NCBI GenBank assembly: GCA_028023455.1
Contig: JAQFVV010013370.1
Location: 62,001 to 126,000 of the forward strand
Direction of reading: 5' to 3'
Origin: Epiperipatus broadwayi
Lineage: Eukaryota > Onychophora > Udeonychophora > Euonychophora > Peripatidae
Length of the DNA: 64,000 nucleotides
In this document: positions 1-11,235 of the stretch, piece after piece
How the letters are laid out: the number at the start of each line of letters is the position of its first letter
How positions within the stretch are numbered: position 1 is the first letter of the stretch
Made by a program: the position numbers and the translations under genes
Notes under the pieces: generated by a model
What the model was told of the DNA's origin: nothing
Databases searched by the model: none
What the model saw: the letters and a program-made list of their open reading frames with translations, nothing else

Positions 1-611
1 GCTAAAATCTCCACACTGAACTTTTGTAATTCACTATAGCTTTTATTTGATCCGTAAAACAGCATTTTTTAAAAACAGACGATCCGAATTCAAATTTTTA
101 AAAGATTGATTTCCAATTATTCATTCTAAACTCATCAATTTACGCATGCACGGATTCAATGCTAGACTGTAAGTTGGTAATACTTGACCTTGCTAAAAAA
201 ATATAATGTGGGAATGATTGTTTGCATTTTATGTAGTGTTCAAAAATATTATTAACTGGTTTCACTCCTTTTAAAGCATTATAACTTAATTTACGATTTT
301 TTTGGCACAACTTTTATTTCATTTTTATACTGATATAAGCAATATAGATATTAAACCACTAAACATCACATCATCATCATCATCATTTCTTATGCTTGCT
401 CCAGCTGTTACTGTATGGAGAGTTTTACCTGCTATAGAGATATTATAATACCAGTTAACTATACAGCTTGAAAGCCAAGCCCAGAAGCAATTCAGTTCAA
501 TTCTCCTTTGTATCTGTGCAAAACAGAGGTTTTAAATAACCTCATTTTAACTAATCTTGCTTCTAAATTAAATATTTAAGCATGTGATTAATTCTATATT
601 TTAATTGAATG
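1..611. other. AT-rich non-coding DNA with a family G repeat fragment
   Basis: I see no gene here. Positions about 350-440 match dispersed family G: they contain the CATCACAT... TTTCTTATGCTTGCTC...TGTATGGAGAGTTTT blocks that recur at 7.2, 20.4, 28.4 and 32.0 kb. An ATC trinucleotide run lies at about 368-387. Confidence 0.5.
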
Positions 612-1850
612 GCTTTATAGCTCAGAAAGTCATAAGAAATTCAGCTCTTAAAGTCATAAGAAGGTAAGCTCATAAAGTCATAAGAAGTTAAGCTCATAAA
701 GTGTCATAAGAAGTTCAACTCTTAAAGTCATAATAAGTTCACCTCTTAAAATCATAATAAGTTCAGCTCTTAACATCTTAATAATTTCAGCTCTTAAAGT
801 CATAAGAAGTTCAGCCCTTAAAGTCATAAGAAGTTCAGATCATAAAGTCATAAGAAGTTCAGCTCTTAAAGTCATAATAAGTTCAGCTCTTAAAATCATA
901 ATAAGTTCAGCTCTTAACATCATAATAATTTTAGTTCTTAAAGTCATAAGAAGTTCAACTCTTAAAGTCATAAGAAGTTACATAAGAAGTTCAGCTCTTA
1001 AAGTCATATGAAGTTCAGCTCTTAAAGTCATAAGAAGTTCAGCTCTTATAGTCATAAGAAGTTCAGCTCTTATAGTCATAAGAAGTTCAGCTCTTAAAAT
1101 CATAAGTTCAGCTCTTAAAGTCATAAAAAGTTCAGCCCTTAAAGTCATAAGAAGTTCAGCTCTTAAAGTCATATGAAGTTCAGCTCTTAAAGTCATAAGA
1201 AGTTCAGCTCTTAAAGTCATAAGTTCAGCTCTTAAAGTCATAAGAAGTTCAGCCCTTAAAGTCATATGAAGTTCAGCTCTTAAAGTCATAAGAAGTTCAA
1301 ATCATAAAGTCATAAGAAGTTCAGCTCTTAAAGTCATAATAAATTCAGCTCTTAAAGTCATAAGAAGTTCAATTCTTAAAGTCATAATAAGTTCAGCTCA
1401 TAAAGTCATAAGAAGTTCAACTCTTAAAGTCATAAAAAGTTCAGATCATAAAGTCATAAGAAGTTCAGCTCTTAAAGTCATAAAAAGTTCAGATCATAAA
1501 ATCATAAGAAGTTCAGCTCTTAAAGTCATAAAAAGTTCAGATCATAAAGTCATAAGAAGTTCAACTCTTAAAGTCATAATAAGTTCAGCTCATAAAGTCA
1601 TAAGAAGTTCAGCTCTTAAACTCATAACAAGTTCAGCTCTTAAAGTCATAAGAAGTTCAGCCCTAAAAGTCATAAAAAGTTCAGATCATAAAGTCATAAG
1701 AAGTTCAGCTCATAAAGTCATAAGTTCAGCTTGAAAAGTCATAAGAATTTCAGCTCTTAAAATCATAAGAAGTTCAGCTCTTAAACTTATAAGAAGTTCA
1801 GTCATAAAGTCATAAGAACTTCAGCTTGTAAAGTCCTAAGAAGTGTAGGA
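612..1850. repeat. 24-bp minisatellite array
   Basis: About 50 head-to-tail copies of a 24-bp unit built around GTTCAGCTCTTAAAGTCATA. Some units lack three bases (21 bp), and there are point variants such as CAGATCATAAAG. On the minus strand the unit reads as the octapeptide MTLRAELL. One stretch (978-1289) stays open for 103 codons because unit lengths there are multiples of three, but neighbouring units contain stops. I therefore treat it as a satellite and not as a gene. Confidence 0.95.
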
Positions 1851-3018
1851 TCTGGAAGTGTTAAAAATGGGTAACATTCATTTGAGGATCTCAAATCCAG
1901 ATTCTTATTATTACATTTAAACACACTCGAGTGTGATTAATTTATTAAAATACTACACAAATATGTAACAATGCTATCATCATTTACTAACACTTTATAG
2001 CATTTATTCCTATAGTTTAATGGTAATAGTTTGATGAAAAAAATCGATCATCCCAGATGTGTTCTTCTGTCAATCAAACCTGACTGCAAGTTTAATAATC
2101 CAAAGTAGTAAAAATGAAACTAATTGAAGAGGTTGCTATTCAGGGTTTGCCACTCACCTTCATTCCATGGACCTTTAACTCAGAAATCCGCCTTTTATAT
2201 CATTGTTCTAAGTGATACAAAATATTTGAAATAGTTGAGTACTTTAATAAAGTCAATAGTAGATTCTATTTGTGCAGATAAAGCCCAGTGTTAGTGTGTT
2301 GCTCAGTAATTAAAGATGTCTAAATTCTTAGCTAAGAAAATATGAAAAAAATAACTAATGTACTCACATATCATGTGATCTCCCATACAATTCATCATAT
2401 AACTATTGGTATAATGATAAACATCATTTATAAACTTTGAAATTTAATGTAACTTAGCCTAATATGTTTCTATTTGGAGTTATGTCATAAATGCTAATAA
2501 GGTCATATGGTTGCATGCTTTAAGAAAATACATTCTCTTATATCATTGTATGATTTGGTACAGTAATACAGATTGAACTCTGAAGTTCAAGATGCATGAT
2601 TATAGCTTCAGCTCTGTCTTCTTAGAATTCTTGGGCAATTAGATATAGATATTTAATTAATTAAACAAAACTGATAATAACTATAGAACTTTGTTAAGTA
2701 CAAGGGAGTTCTTCCCTATACCTTTGGCCCTGATTAAATTTCATAAATTTTTGCTCCCAAAGATAAAAATAAAACATGGATTATCATTGAAGTAAGATAT
2801 ATTCAACTTCCATACACTACATTTGATTGTTTCATTAATCGGGCAAGAACAAATTCACTGTTAAATAAATAATTATTAATAATTTTTTTTATTACAAATG
2901 CTCTGTTTTTACTTAAAAGTTTTATTTTATCCAACTGAATTCTAAAATGTTATGTATCAGAATGTTACAAAAGACCAAAATCACACTTTTCTTTATTTTT
3001 GCCATAATATTCTATAAA
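1851..3018. other. AT-rich DNA, nothing recognised
   Basis: No open frame of note, RNA gene or recognisable transposon protein was seen. The first 100 bases after the minisatellite show weak similarity to the tandem unit at 9.5 kb (the 'ATCCAGATTCT' part). Confidence 0.4.
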
Positions 3019-3088
3019 TACAATTTATTCAAATCACTTCAAACACTTTTTAGCAAAACTCTTTATTTGTGCATATACATACACCTAC

Positions 3089-3116
3089 GTTTCGACTGTC
3101 CTGCAGACTTCTTCAG
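3089..3116 (-). ncRNA. Hammerhead-like core, element A left arm
   Basis: On the minus strand this reads CUGAAGA (core, N7=A), one extra A, a diverged stem II, then GAAAC, followed by ...GUGUA. It fits CUGANGA / GAAA of hammerhead ribozymes but stem II is imperfect. Activity is doubtful. Confidence 0.5.
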
Positions 3117-3176
3117 AAACAGTTTATTTTGATCTTTTAAAAAAACGTTTTTTTAAAAGGTCAAAATAAACTGGCT

Positions 3177-3204
3177 CTGAAAAAGACTGCAGGTCAGTCG
3201 AAAC
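3177..3204 (+). ncRNA. Hammerhead-like core, element A right arm
   Basis: The plus strand has CUGAAAA (core G8 replaced by A), an extra A, a perfect 5-bp stem II GACUG/CAGUC with a short loop, then GAAAC and a downstream GGGUA. The G8 change should abolish cleavage. It is the partner of the left-arm motif in the same palindrome. Confidence 0.5.
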
Positions 3205-3272
3205 ATAAGGGTATGTATATGCACAAATGAAGAGTTTTGCTAAAAAGTGTTTGAAGTGATTTGGATAAATTA

Positions 3273-4951
3273 TATGTTATAAAAGAGTTGTCAAAATAGT
3301 AATGTTTATCTATGAAGAGAAATTTAACTTCTATTTTTTTTTGTATTAAGTAAGTCCTTGACTATTTTATAAAATTTAATTTTATTCTTTAACATATATT
3401 TAATTTCCCAGAGCAAATTTAGTGTTAAATAAATATTTATTAATAGTTTTTCAGAATACTGTGTTTTTTACTGCAATTATTTGTTTTAATAAGGATGGCC
3501 ATGTTTAGCGAAGTATGATACTTATTTCCCTCATCGCTTTGTATATATAGAGCAGAATTATTAGCAAAAATAAATATCCAAATATAGTAATCCTTAGGAT
3601 ATTCATTTAAAAAAAATCAGAATATTAAATGGCTCAAATAATAGTTTAGCTTAATTTTATGAACACTTTGTAATTATACCATTCAATGAATGACAACTTA
3701 CAAGCATGATTAGAAATATAAATAGTGTTCATTGCATTCTCAAAATATCTGTTTAGTAATATGTTTACTAAGATGAATACTGATATATTTAGGCATAAGT
3801 TCATTAGCACTTTAATATATACATTTTATCCATATGTTTGCACGCATTTAATACACATATACATGAGAACTGCAATGCGAAATAAGTTTCATTTGTTAAT
3901 TCTTTTGGTTGAACTGCTCATATACACAATTGCTTATCTATTTAATACATCACTTTATGTACATAAGAATATTACAATCAAAAGCCAATGACTTTTTAAA
4001 AACTAAGCAATTTATAATTAAAATGGAGAGTTAAATTATGCATGTGTACCACAACTAAGTTAAGCCAATTTTAACTTTGAAATTTTTTTTAAAAAGTGTC
4101 TGTTTAGATTACTTTTTTGGTGTAACAATACGTGTTTTAAAAGCATGAACATAAGATAGAAACCAAATTTATTAACTAAGTAAATCGTTTTGTTGAAAAT
4201 CTGATATTTATAATAATTTAAAAGGCATTTCTAAGATACAAGTCATGAAATTGGAACTTTTGTGGTTTTATTAAATCCTCCAGTTCTTCTATAGCAGCTG
4301 TATACATAAATTCAACAATCATTTATATACTCTATTACTTATGTTTCTTCATTCTGCATAAATGGGAAGCCATCACCCAAATCAGTAGTTTGTGAGTGAA
4401 AACAAAGTCCTACAAATTATGAACCTTAGCTTTAGGCTATCATTCATTGATGATCGTGTATTTTACTACAACCATAAGAAATGTGGCACGAATTAAAGAA
4501 TAACTAATCCATATTAAATGGAAAATGTTTAGGCTTTGTGAGATTATAAAACTATGAAGAAACAATATGAATGTTGGAAAAATATTTTATACCATTATTA
4601 TCACTTCAATTATTATTAAACTGCTACAGAATGAAGGTCTCTCTATAATTCATATTTTAATCCATACCTTCTCTTTTTCATCTCTTGCCAGTATACTCTT
4701 TTTATTTACTCACCTTAAATGTAGTTTTTTCTACATCATGGACATAAACACTGGTGACATAAACACTGTTGTATTTAGTCATGTTTATATCTACAACCAC
4801 AAATGAGTATAAATACATTTTACAAAATATATGTATTAATGATACATAAATATAAATATACACTAGTATTTTACATTCTATTTACAATTGTATACTCCAC
4901 CTGCTACTGTTGACAGGGTCTACCTACTAATTCTAGTGTGAACCCTGGAAG
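3273..4951. other. AT-rich DNA, nothing recognised
   Basis: Only short chance open frames rich in I, F, Y and L codons, with no supporting homology, splice context or codon bias. No RNA gene was seen. Confidence 0.4.
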
Positions 4952-5150
4952 ATAACATATAATAACATTTTACTCTTCTTACACTTTAAAACAAAATTAT
5001 TTATTCTTTACAGTTTCGACTGCTTCTAGCAGTCTTCATCAGATCTTATTCTGACAGAGACTACTAGGAATAGTCAAAGCTATAAAGAATAAATAAATAT
5101 ATTTTGCTTTAAAGTGTAAGAAGAATGAAATGTTGTTATTATATGTTATA
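4952..5150. mobile_element. Palindromic Penelope-type element B
   Basis: Inverted arms of roughly 85-90 bp (4952-5042 and 5051-5150) share the CTTCTTACACTTTAAA block and flank a short centre. The left arm carries an intact hammerhead-like core; the right arm has the same motif mutated (CUGACAG, AAAG for GAAA). One arm of the same family recurs at 62.96 kb without the ribozyme part. This is a likely non-autonomous Penelope-like element. Confidence 0.65.
5013..5042 (-). ncRNA. Hammerhead ribozyme-like motif, element B
   Basis: The minus strand reads CUGAUGA, one extra A, a perfect 6-bp stem II GACUGC/GCAGUC closing a 5-nt loop, then GAAAC, then UGUA. All invariant core bases (C3-A9, G12-A14, A15.1) are present and the GUA triplet suits cleavage. 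The single unpaired base between A9 and stem II deviates from the textbook core. Helix III would be only about 2 bp (AC/GU), as expected for a minimal form that works as a dimer. Confidence 0.7.
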
Positions 5151-6309
5151 TAAAAAAGCAAAAATAAAGAAGGAAAGAGAAAAAGAAAGTACTGAAGATT
5201 ATATTACAATATAAGAAATTGTAGAAGATTGGACTATACATGCCTTTATAGATTTTCTACCCACTTCTGGCTATATCTTGGCAGCCTTACCCATGAGTAG
5301 GTACTGGATGTAATGGCAGCTTGCCTCAAGTCAGCTTTTGGTTCTAGAAGCTTTCAGTCCTGAACATGAATTTGCCTTGCTGTATAACCATTAGCTTAAA
5401 TAGCTATGGTCTGGAAAAGTTGTTTAGGTTAACAGCAATTCTCTCTGTCTGTATGACCATTTCATTAAATGACTGTTGTTGGAGAGATTGAGTATTCTGT
5501 CTTATAGATTTGTGACATTAGTTCTCTGTAAATGCATGTATGGCTATTCAGCTATGTGATTATTGTCAGACAGAACAAGAATTATGTCTTTCAGCTGATG
5601 GGGAATTGTCTATGACTTATCTTATTAAGACTGATTACTTATTGCCAGATCCTCTACCTTGATGAAAACATTCAGATTCAGTTCTTGCCATTGGCTATAT
5701 GTTATCTCTTTATATATACATTGGTTAGTGCCATTAAATATTCAATATAATCAAGATAAGAACCAATATAGACTAGTCCATTATTGAAGGCAAGGTGAGA
5801 TATGACAAACATAAATGAAATACTTGGTAGACAATGTAAAATTATATAGCTGCAAAGAAAAAATTTCTAGTGAGTGCTATTTTTCCTTATTTATGGATGT
5901 GAAATTTGATCACTCATTAAAAAAAGCAAATGACTTCACCACATACAGTTAAATATAAAAACATGAAAGCAAGAGACAAGCTTATGTAGAGTATTTAGAA
6001 CAAGGAACAAATAGGTAACAATGAGAGAATTAAAAGACCTGCAGTGAAACAAGGATTGCCCTGTTGTTAGAAAAGATTATATGAAATATATTAACAACTG
6101 AAGTTTTGAATTGGATCTCAAAACTTTTAGCCTTTAAAAAGATTATATAACAATGGACGGAAGAAACAGGGAAGTTAGTAGGAAATTGTGAAGAAGAAAA
6201 GCTAAAAATTACAACCACTACAAAATTTAGGGAAAAAACCTTCATTTGCAGTGAATCAATAATGATTAAAAATAATGAAAATGATTGGGGATATTAACAA
6301 TATAATATA
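5151..6309. other. AT-rich DNA with possible LINE debris
   Basis: No gene is visible. Positions about 6040-6240 carry short reverse-transcriptase-like fragments (an 'AVKQG' reading), too broken to assign. A short block at 5190-5212 is shared with 63.03 kb, next to the element B arm there. Confidence 0.35.
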
Positions 6310-7340
6310 TGGTAATCAAAACTTACATTTTTCTATCGCCATTTCTATGACATTTATTGTAAGCATTACTATGTAATAAATGGCCAGACAATACTGTTTA
6401 ATAAATCTATTATCTCTGCTGTCCTATCCAATATCCTTAACCTACTTTCAAACTTATGGTTTAATTAGTAAGAAGCTTTGGATCTTGGAACACTGCTTTT
6501 AGATCTTTAGGATTTACTGCATCTTCTCTCTAGCAATCATTGCTTACTTCTAATATATTATTAAGATATCAAGACAAATTGAAAAACATTTGTTTTTATT
6601 CTTGGCCAATCTTCTTATATAGATCCTGGTCAGAGAGGAGAGATGACTGTAGTTGTTAAAAAGGATGAACATACCATAATATATAAAAACAAGTAATTGC
6701 AGATTTATACAAGCAAGTTGACTAAGTTTTTCCAACATTTATATGTTTTTCAGTTTGAGCTGTTGCTTGATAACAGAAAGTTAAAACATGGCTCTGGAAT
6801 ATGCATTAGATTTTAAAAATCCATGTACACTATTCCAAAATCTCAAACTTCTCACTGATAAAAACTATAAACTTGAAATTATAAATTTATTTAACGTATT
6901 TACTAAAGCAATAAACCTTTAAGCATGTGGGCTTGAAAATGCCAATGTAGGGATCTCTACAGGTCTTAACCACAAGCTTACGTCTTGGAAGAAAGTGATT
7001 TGGAGATATTGGATCCAATATCACAAGATAGAAATTAATGAAGCACTATCATTTGACATCATTTTCTAACTTACTGTAAATGGCATAAAGATAGTGGAGA
7101 AAAGAAAAGGTATACTAACCCACTAAGCATCACATGATCATCATTTTTTCTGCTTACACATATCTCATGGAGATATTGGATGAGTAGGCACTAGGTAGGG
7201 ATTTTATGCACAAACCTTCCTGCGTCCATTGATTACTCTGGCTTGTACTGAGTTGCGCTATTGTATGGAGAGTTTTGCCTCTATGTAAAATATAGACTGC
7301 TGAAATAGCAGTATATAAGCTAGAACCGTGTGATATTTTA
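6310..7340. repeat. Dispersed repeat family G, two or more copies
   Basis: This region shares long blocks with 19.3-20.6, 21.3-21.6 and 28.3-28.8 kb: 'CCAATATCC..', '..GGATCTTGGAACACTGC', 'AGGCACT..GTAGGGATTTTATGCAC' and 'TGTATGGAGAGTTTTGCC'. Both orientations are present, plus strand near 6420-6540 and minus strand near 6830-7290. No protein is encoded. Family G looks like a non-autonomous dispersed element of about 430 bp; its class is unknown. Confidence 0.6.
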
Positions 7341-8271
7341 TCAATCAAAACATCAAAAACTTTATATTAGCTTCATTTGTAAAACTTTATTATGTATAAT
7401 GAATTGTTTATTTTTCCAATTCGTAGTGAAAATTCTATATTTGCTAACTAAAAAAAAAAATCATGAGATATTAAAGTTCTAAATAGAGTGTTTTTAAAAA
7501 CTAATAAAATATAATTTATCGCCTCTTAAAAATTACTTGAATTGTGTTTTTTTTTCTTTAGAAAAGAGTCCATAAAAATTGGCATTACTAAATTAGCAAA
7601 TTTCCAAAATCTCAACTTAGAATCATAAAAAGCAATAAATTATATTTTATTACTTTTTTTTAAAAAAAAAAAATGTAATAAAAATAATTGCTATCACTTA
7701 TATTAATTACTTTATTCTTAAATCTACTTTTTTCTCAAACATATATTTAGTAATATTGGTATTCGAATTTGCTTTGTTTTCTACAATTATTTATTATTCT
7801 GTATAAAAGCTGAGTTTCTCAATGCTCTGGGCAGATAAGCAATTAGTGCAGCCGGAATGAAGTCGTAATAAACAGAATCGTTATTTTGAGTCACTTACTT
7901 TAGTGACTAACATTGGATAACTTATCTAGATAACATTATTTGTTCTCAATCTCCACTATGACTTCGACATATACCTATATACGATCTATATATAATTATA
8001 AAGACTTTCAAGTTCATTAAAGCTATCCAATCCTACTTATACTACTGATACACATGACCACATACATGTGATAAAGATAAATGATCTTCAATATAAGTAT
8101 GATTGAATTTCTGTAGGGAGTTTGAAAGTTTGAATTCAAGTCCTTTATAATTGTATTAAGTTAGTATAGATAATATACATGCTTTAAATAATATGTATAT
8201 TAAATTACTATGTCATATAGAACATAAAATTGCACTTCTAATTTTTAGAAACATTTAAAAAATATACTAAC
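7341..8271. other. AT-rich DNA; promoter-like stretch at 7795-7915
   Basis: Mostly featureless A/T runs. At about 7799-7880 a TATAAAAG box is followed about 70 bp later by AATAAA, a spacing seen in solo LTRs. No matching second LTR was found, so no element is called. Confidence 0.3.
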
Positions 8272-8977
8272 AAAAACACTTTTTTGCGCTTCCCACGAAT
8301 TGGTTTCTTTATCATCGAAGAAGTTTTACCAGCATTGACTCTATATGTGGTCTGTGTGCTCATGAAGATGAAACCATAGACCATATTATACACCGGTGCC
8401 CAAGACTTAAAACTCTGAAAAATATAATTATAATCAATTCCAACATAAGACCTGATATGATTTTCTCACTTGAAAATGCCATTCATAATGGTTTTTTTCA
8501 ATAATAAGGCTTTCTACCTTTGTCCTTTATTCCATATGGATAGTGAGATGCAAAACTCTCATGGAATTACCCCCGCCACAAATCATACCATTGTTTTATC
8601 AAACGCTCAAAAAAATCAAGAAACGTGGCCAGCTCCTTGCCTCCAATAAAGTCTTTGACAACACCTGGTCTTTAACTGCTCTGTCCTTTTCCTGATTATC
8701 AACTCCTACCTACCCAGCATTATAGAATACGCAATTCTAAAAGAAAATATTCATGATATTAAAAATGCTAATACCATTAAACAAGTTCTTAGAATCTCTT
8801 CAATATACCTAACCACATAAGAGTATAACAATTGTGCTCTCATAACATAATCTAGCCAGATGACAAATAGAACATTATATAATCATATTATTGTACAACT
8901 TATTCATTTATTTATCCTTTATTAGTATGTAATCACTATTTATTGTTAATAAAATTTTTGTTGAAAAACACTTTTTT
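8272..8977 (+). mobile_element. 5'-truncated LINE insertion with target-site duplication
   Basis: The insert 8286-8963 is flanked by the direct repeat AAAAACACTTTTTT (8272-8285 and 8964-8977). Its 5' part encodes the C-terminal end of a non-LTR retrotransposon ORF2 with a Cys/His finger. The rest looks like 3'UTR ending in an A/T-rich tail. Truncation at the 5' end plus a 14-bp TSD is the expected product of target-primed reverse transcription. Confidence 0.8.
8286..8695 (+). pseudogene. LINE ORF2 C-terminal fragment, frameshifted
   Basis: The frame from 8286 runs to TAA at 8502 and contains CGLCAHEDETIDHIIHRC, the CxxC...HxxxC finger found at the end of ORF2 in several LINE clades (I, R1, Jockey-type). 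After a T-run at 8492-8498 the reading continues in another frame (RLSTFVLYSIW...KKIKKRGQLLASNKVFD) to TGA at 8693. A single indel in that homopolymer probably broke the frame. There is no reverse-transcriptase domain in this copy because of 5' truncation. Clade assignment is uncertain. Confidence 0.75.
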
Positions 8978-9019
8978 TTTTATTCCATGTTTAATATAAT
9001 GAATATGTGACTTAATATC

Positions 9020-9185
9020 ACAGATTTGTGGATGATTATGCAATATTTGTCAAGAAGGCCAAAAACATTTGTCAAAATTGATAGAAAATTTGGCATAAAG
9101 ATTAATACTAAACATTTCAAGACTGTAGTAATATCCAGAATTCAAGATGTCCATATTAAGATAAAAAATGAATCAATAGAAGAAA
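9020..9185 (+). pseudogene. RTE-like LINE reverse transcriptase fragment
   Basis: The frame reads DDYAIFVKKAKNI, a decayed form of the RT catalytic block (Y/F-A-D-D normally). An IDRKFGIKINTKHFKTVVI..IKIKNESIEE reading follows, matching the layout 'GLKINxxKTKxMxI...xINGExIExV' that follows the active site in RTE-like and related LINEs. A stop and a small shift lie between the two parts. The 'A' of the ADD box is not preserved in place. It continues as C-terminal debris at 9.72-10.06 kb, beyond a tandem repeat. Confidence 0.6.
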
Positions 9186-9189
9186 AGTA

Positions 9190-9615
9190 TAACTAAATGG
9201 TTTTATTGCTTGAGCGCTCAAAAAAAAATATAAAAATCAGAAGTGACAAATCAAGGCTTGATTCATGGACCCTGAACTCCAGAATCTTATGTTCCACCAC
9301 TGTAGTAAAGCATGCTGGGAACTCTGAAAGAATATAGTAATTGAATGGACGACTTTTCAGGATTCATAAAAAAATCAAGCATCAGAAATGACTGAGGGGG
9401 ACTGCAATTCATTGACTTTGAGTTTCAGAATCTGTCACTCATCCATTGCAGAAAAGCTTGCTGGGAATTCAGAAAGAATATAATAATTAAAGGTTGATTA
9501 TTTAGAAGTTCATAAGAAGTTCAAGCATGAAAAGTGATAGGTTTAAGCCAAACATCTTGAAATCCAGAATCTGGTATTCTATCATTGCATTTAACTACAG
9601 AATAGTTAGTAGTAT
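9190..9615. repeat. Three diverged tandem units of about 145 bp
   Basis: Three successive units (about 9190-9335, 9336-9480, 9481-9615) share blocks such as CCAGAATCT, CCATTGCA..AAAGC.TGCTGGGAA and GAAAGAATATA.TAATT. They lie between two parts of an RTE-like remnant, so they were probably inserted or expanded there. Confidence 0.7.
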
Positions 9616-9714
9616 ATTATCACTTTGAAAATCTAGGTCAAATAAATAGTGAGAATATGAGAGAAGGAAATGTGCAGAATAGCTGTGGTGAGGCAGGATT
9701 TATATGACAGAAGT

Positions 9715-10066
9715 TTACCTTGATATAAAATACTTTGGATGTTTGCCTCTGCAAAAATATTAAAAATTCTACATTGTCAACTGCTCTGTATGGAGCCAAG
9801 ACTTGGACTCTTAATAAATGATATTAAAAGAATGGAAACTTTTGATATGGGGGGAGAAAAAGTAGAGATAATTTTGTCAAAAAAAAAAGATAAAAATATG
9901 ATCTGTTAGACCAAAAAGGTCACACATCTCTCAAATAGAACCAGAAGGTTAAATCATGTGTACCACTTACAGAGACATCTCAACTAGAGGAGATAAAGAT
10001 ACTTGGGAAATGTCAAAAAGAAAGATGCCATTTCAACTCATAGATAAATTACACTGAGACATTGTT
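9715..10066 (+). pseudogene. RTE-like LINE C-terminal debris
   Basis: The translation shows STALYGAKTWTLNK followed by IKRMETFDMG, which corresponds to the 'LYGxETWTLxK..xKxLxAFExW' block downstream of the RT domain in RTE-like elements. Later frames are broken by many stops. The segment ends at the target-site duplication of the 10.07-kb element, so that element inserted into or beside this LINE. Confidence 0.6.
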
Positions 10067-10082
10067 ACTAGGAAGAATTATT

Positions 10083-10216
10083 ACGATAGAATGACAGCCT
10101 GTTAAGCTAATTGCGCAGACGCTGTGAGAATGTTATTAATAAATGAATACCTTCGAACAACCACATGATATAGTATTTATATAAGAGTAAAAAGGAATCC
10201 TCTTACTCTTACGACT
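10083..10216 (-). repeat. Inverted, truncated terminal repeat copy
   Basis: Reverse complement of the first two thirds of the 202-bp repeat, lacking its first few bases and its last part. It starts immediately after the left target-site duplication, so it was part of the inserted molecule. Confidence 0.9.
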
Positions 10217-10418
10217 CTCATATATAAACATTTGAGTTGTAAGAGTAAGAGGATTCCTTTTTACTCTTATATAAATACTATATCATGTGGTTGTTCGAAG
10301 GTATTCATTTATTAATAACATTCTCACAGCGTCTGCGCAATTAGCTTAACAGGCTGTCATTCTATTGTAATTATAATCGCACGCAAGACGTTATAAAATA
10401 AATGCTTATTCATGTATA
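10217..10418 (+). repeat. Terminal repeat, copy 1 (202 bp)
   Basis: Direct repeat of 10554-10755, with only a few substitutions (for example GAGTTGTAAG against GAGTCGTAAG). It forms a long hairpin with the inverted copy at 10083-10216. Confidence 0.9.
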
Positions 10419-10553
10419 TGATTTAGTTTAGTTTAGAGTGGCGTTTAGTAAATTCTAGAAAATTTCATTGGCGTCATTCATATAGACATTATATATAGTA
10501 ATTTAAAGTGACTATTATGTAGTCATGCCTTCATTACAACTACTTTAGATTTG

Positions 10554-10755
10554 CTCATATATAAACATTTGAGTCGTAAGAGTAAGAGGATTCCTTTTTA
10601 CTCTTATATAAATACTATATCATGTGGTTGTTCGAAGGTATTCATTTATTAATAACATTCTCACAGCATCTGCGCAATTAGCTTAACAGGCTGTCATTCT
10701 ATCGTAATTATAATCGCACGCAAGACGTTATAAAATAAATGCTTATTCATGTATA
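10554..10755 (+). repeat. Terminal repeat, copy 2 (202 bp)
   Basis: Direct repeat of 10217-10418; its 3' end abuts the right target-site duplication. Confidence 0.9.
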
Positions 10756-10766
10756 GGAAGAATTAT

Positions 10767-11224
10767 ATCATACTGCTGAAGATTGTAGATGATGGTGAAA
10801 CGGTCAAATATGTACATTCACATAACAAAATTCAGAGTTTTAGTAAATCATCCCAAGGCTGACCAGCTTAAGATGGTGACAACCACATGTCTGATATAGC
10901 CCCAGTTCCTCTACTAATGCTCAAAGATTTACTACCCTATGGATGATACATATGAGGCCACAGCAGTATTCTCTTTCATCACATGCTGGCAGTAGAACAT
11001 TGGTAAAGCACAAGACTATGGGAAATTGATATTCTAACTAGTATAGCTATATAGATGATGTATGTGGCGGAACATTATTAAATATGGATTGTGATTTTTA
11101 ACTAATGATTAACTAATCAATAATGACTTAACAATAAGCAACACTGAGACATGAAGCAAAAGTTAAATTTAAATTTAATGAAAACCAAATAATAAAATTA
11201 ATAAATGAAAATAATAAATACAAT
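10767..11224. other. Non-coding, no recognised feature
   Basis: Slightly less A/T-rich than average and possibly the far side of the LINE into which the 10.07-kb element inserted, but no continuous frame supports this. Confidence 0.3.
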
Positions 11225-11235
11225 GATATCTGTAT

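Larger units (their letters stand above)
3019..3272. mobile_element. Palindromic Penelope-type element A
   Basis: Two arms of about 120 bp are near-perfect inverted repeats (3019-3140 and 3150-3272) joined by a T/A-rich centre. Each arm contains, close to the centre, a motif resembling a hammerhead ribozyme core. Such head-to-head pairs of terminal repeats are typical of non-autonomous or 5'-truncated Penelope-like elements. That assignment is inference; no protein is encoded. Confidence 0.65.
10069..10766. mobile_element. Young terminal-repeat retroelement with inverted partial copy
   Basis: The order is: 13-bp duplication TAGGAAGAATTAT (10069-10081), inverted partial terminal repeat (10083-10216), full terminal repeat (10217-10418), 135-bp internal region, second full terminal repeat (10554-10755), then the same 13-bp duplication (10754-10766, overlapping the end). 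The three repeat copies differ at only a few bases. Each full repeat has a TATA-like box (CTTATATAAATAC) and AATAAA. Repeat ends are not TG...CA. The extra inverted copy is typical of Penelope-like elements; a TRIM-type LTR derivative is the alternative. No protein and no hammerhead core were found inside. Confidence 0.75.

Noticed and set aside
978-1289. 103-codon minus-strand frame of MTLRAELL repeats as a gene
   Set aside because: It is only the part of the 24-bp minisatellite that happens to lack stops; there is no promoter, no unique sequence and no splice context.
7795-7915. Solo LTR
   Set aside because: TATA and AATAAA spacing only; no ends, no TSD, no second copy in the window.
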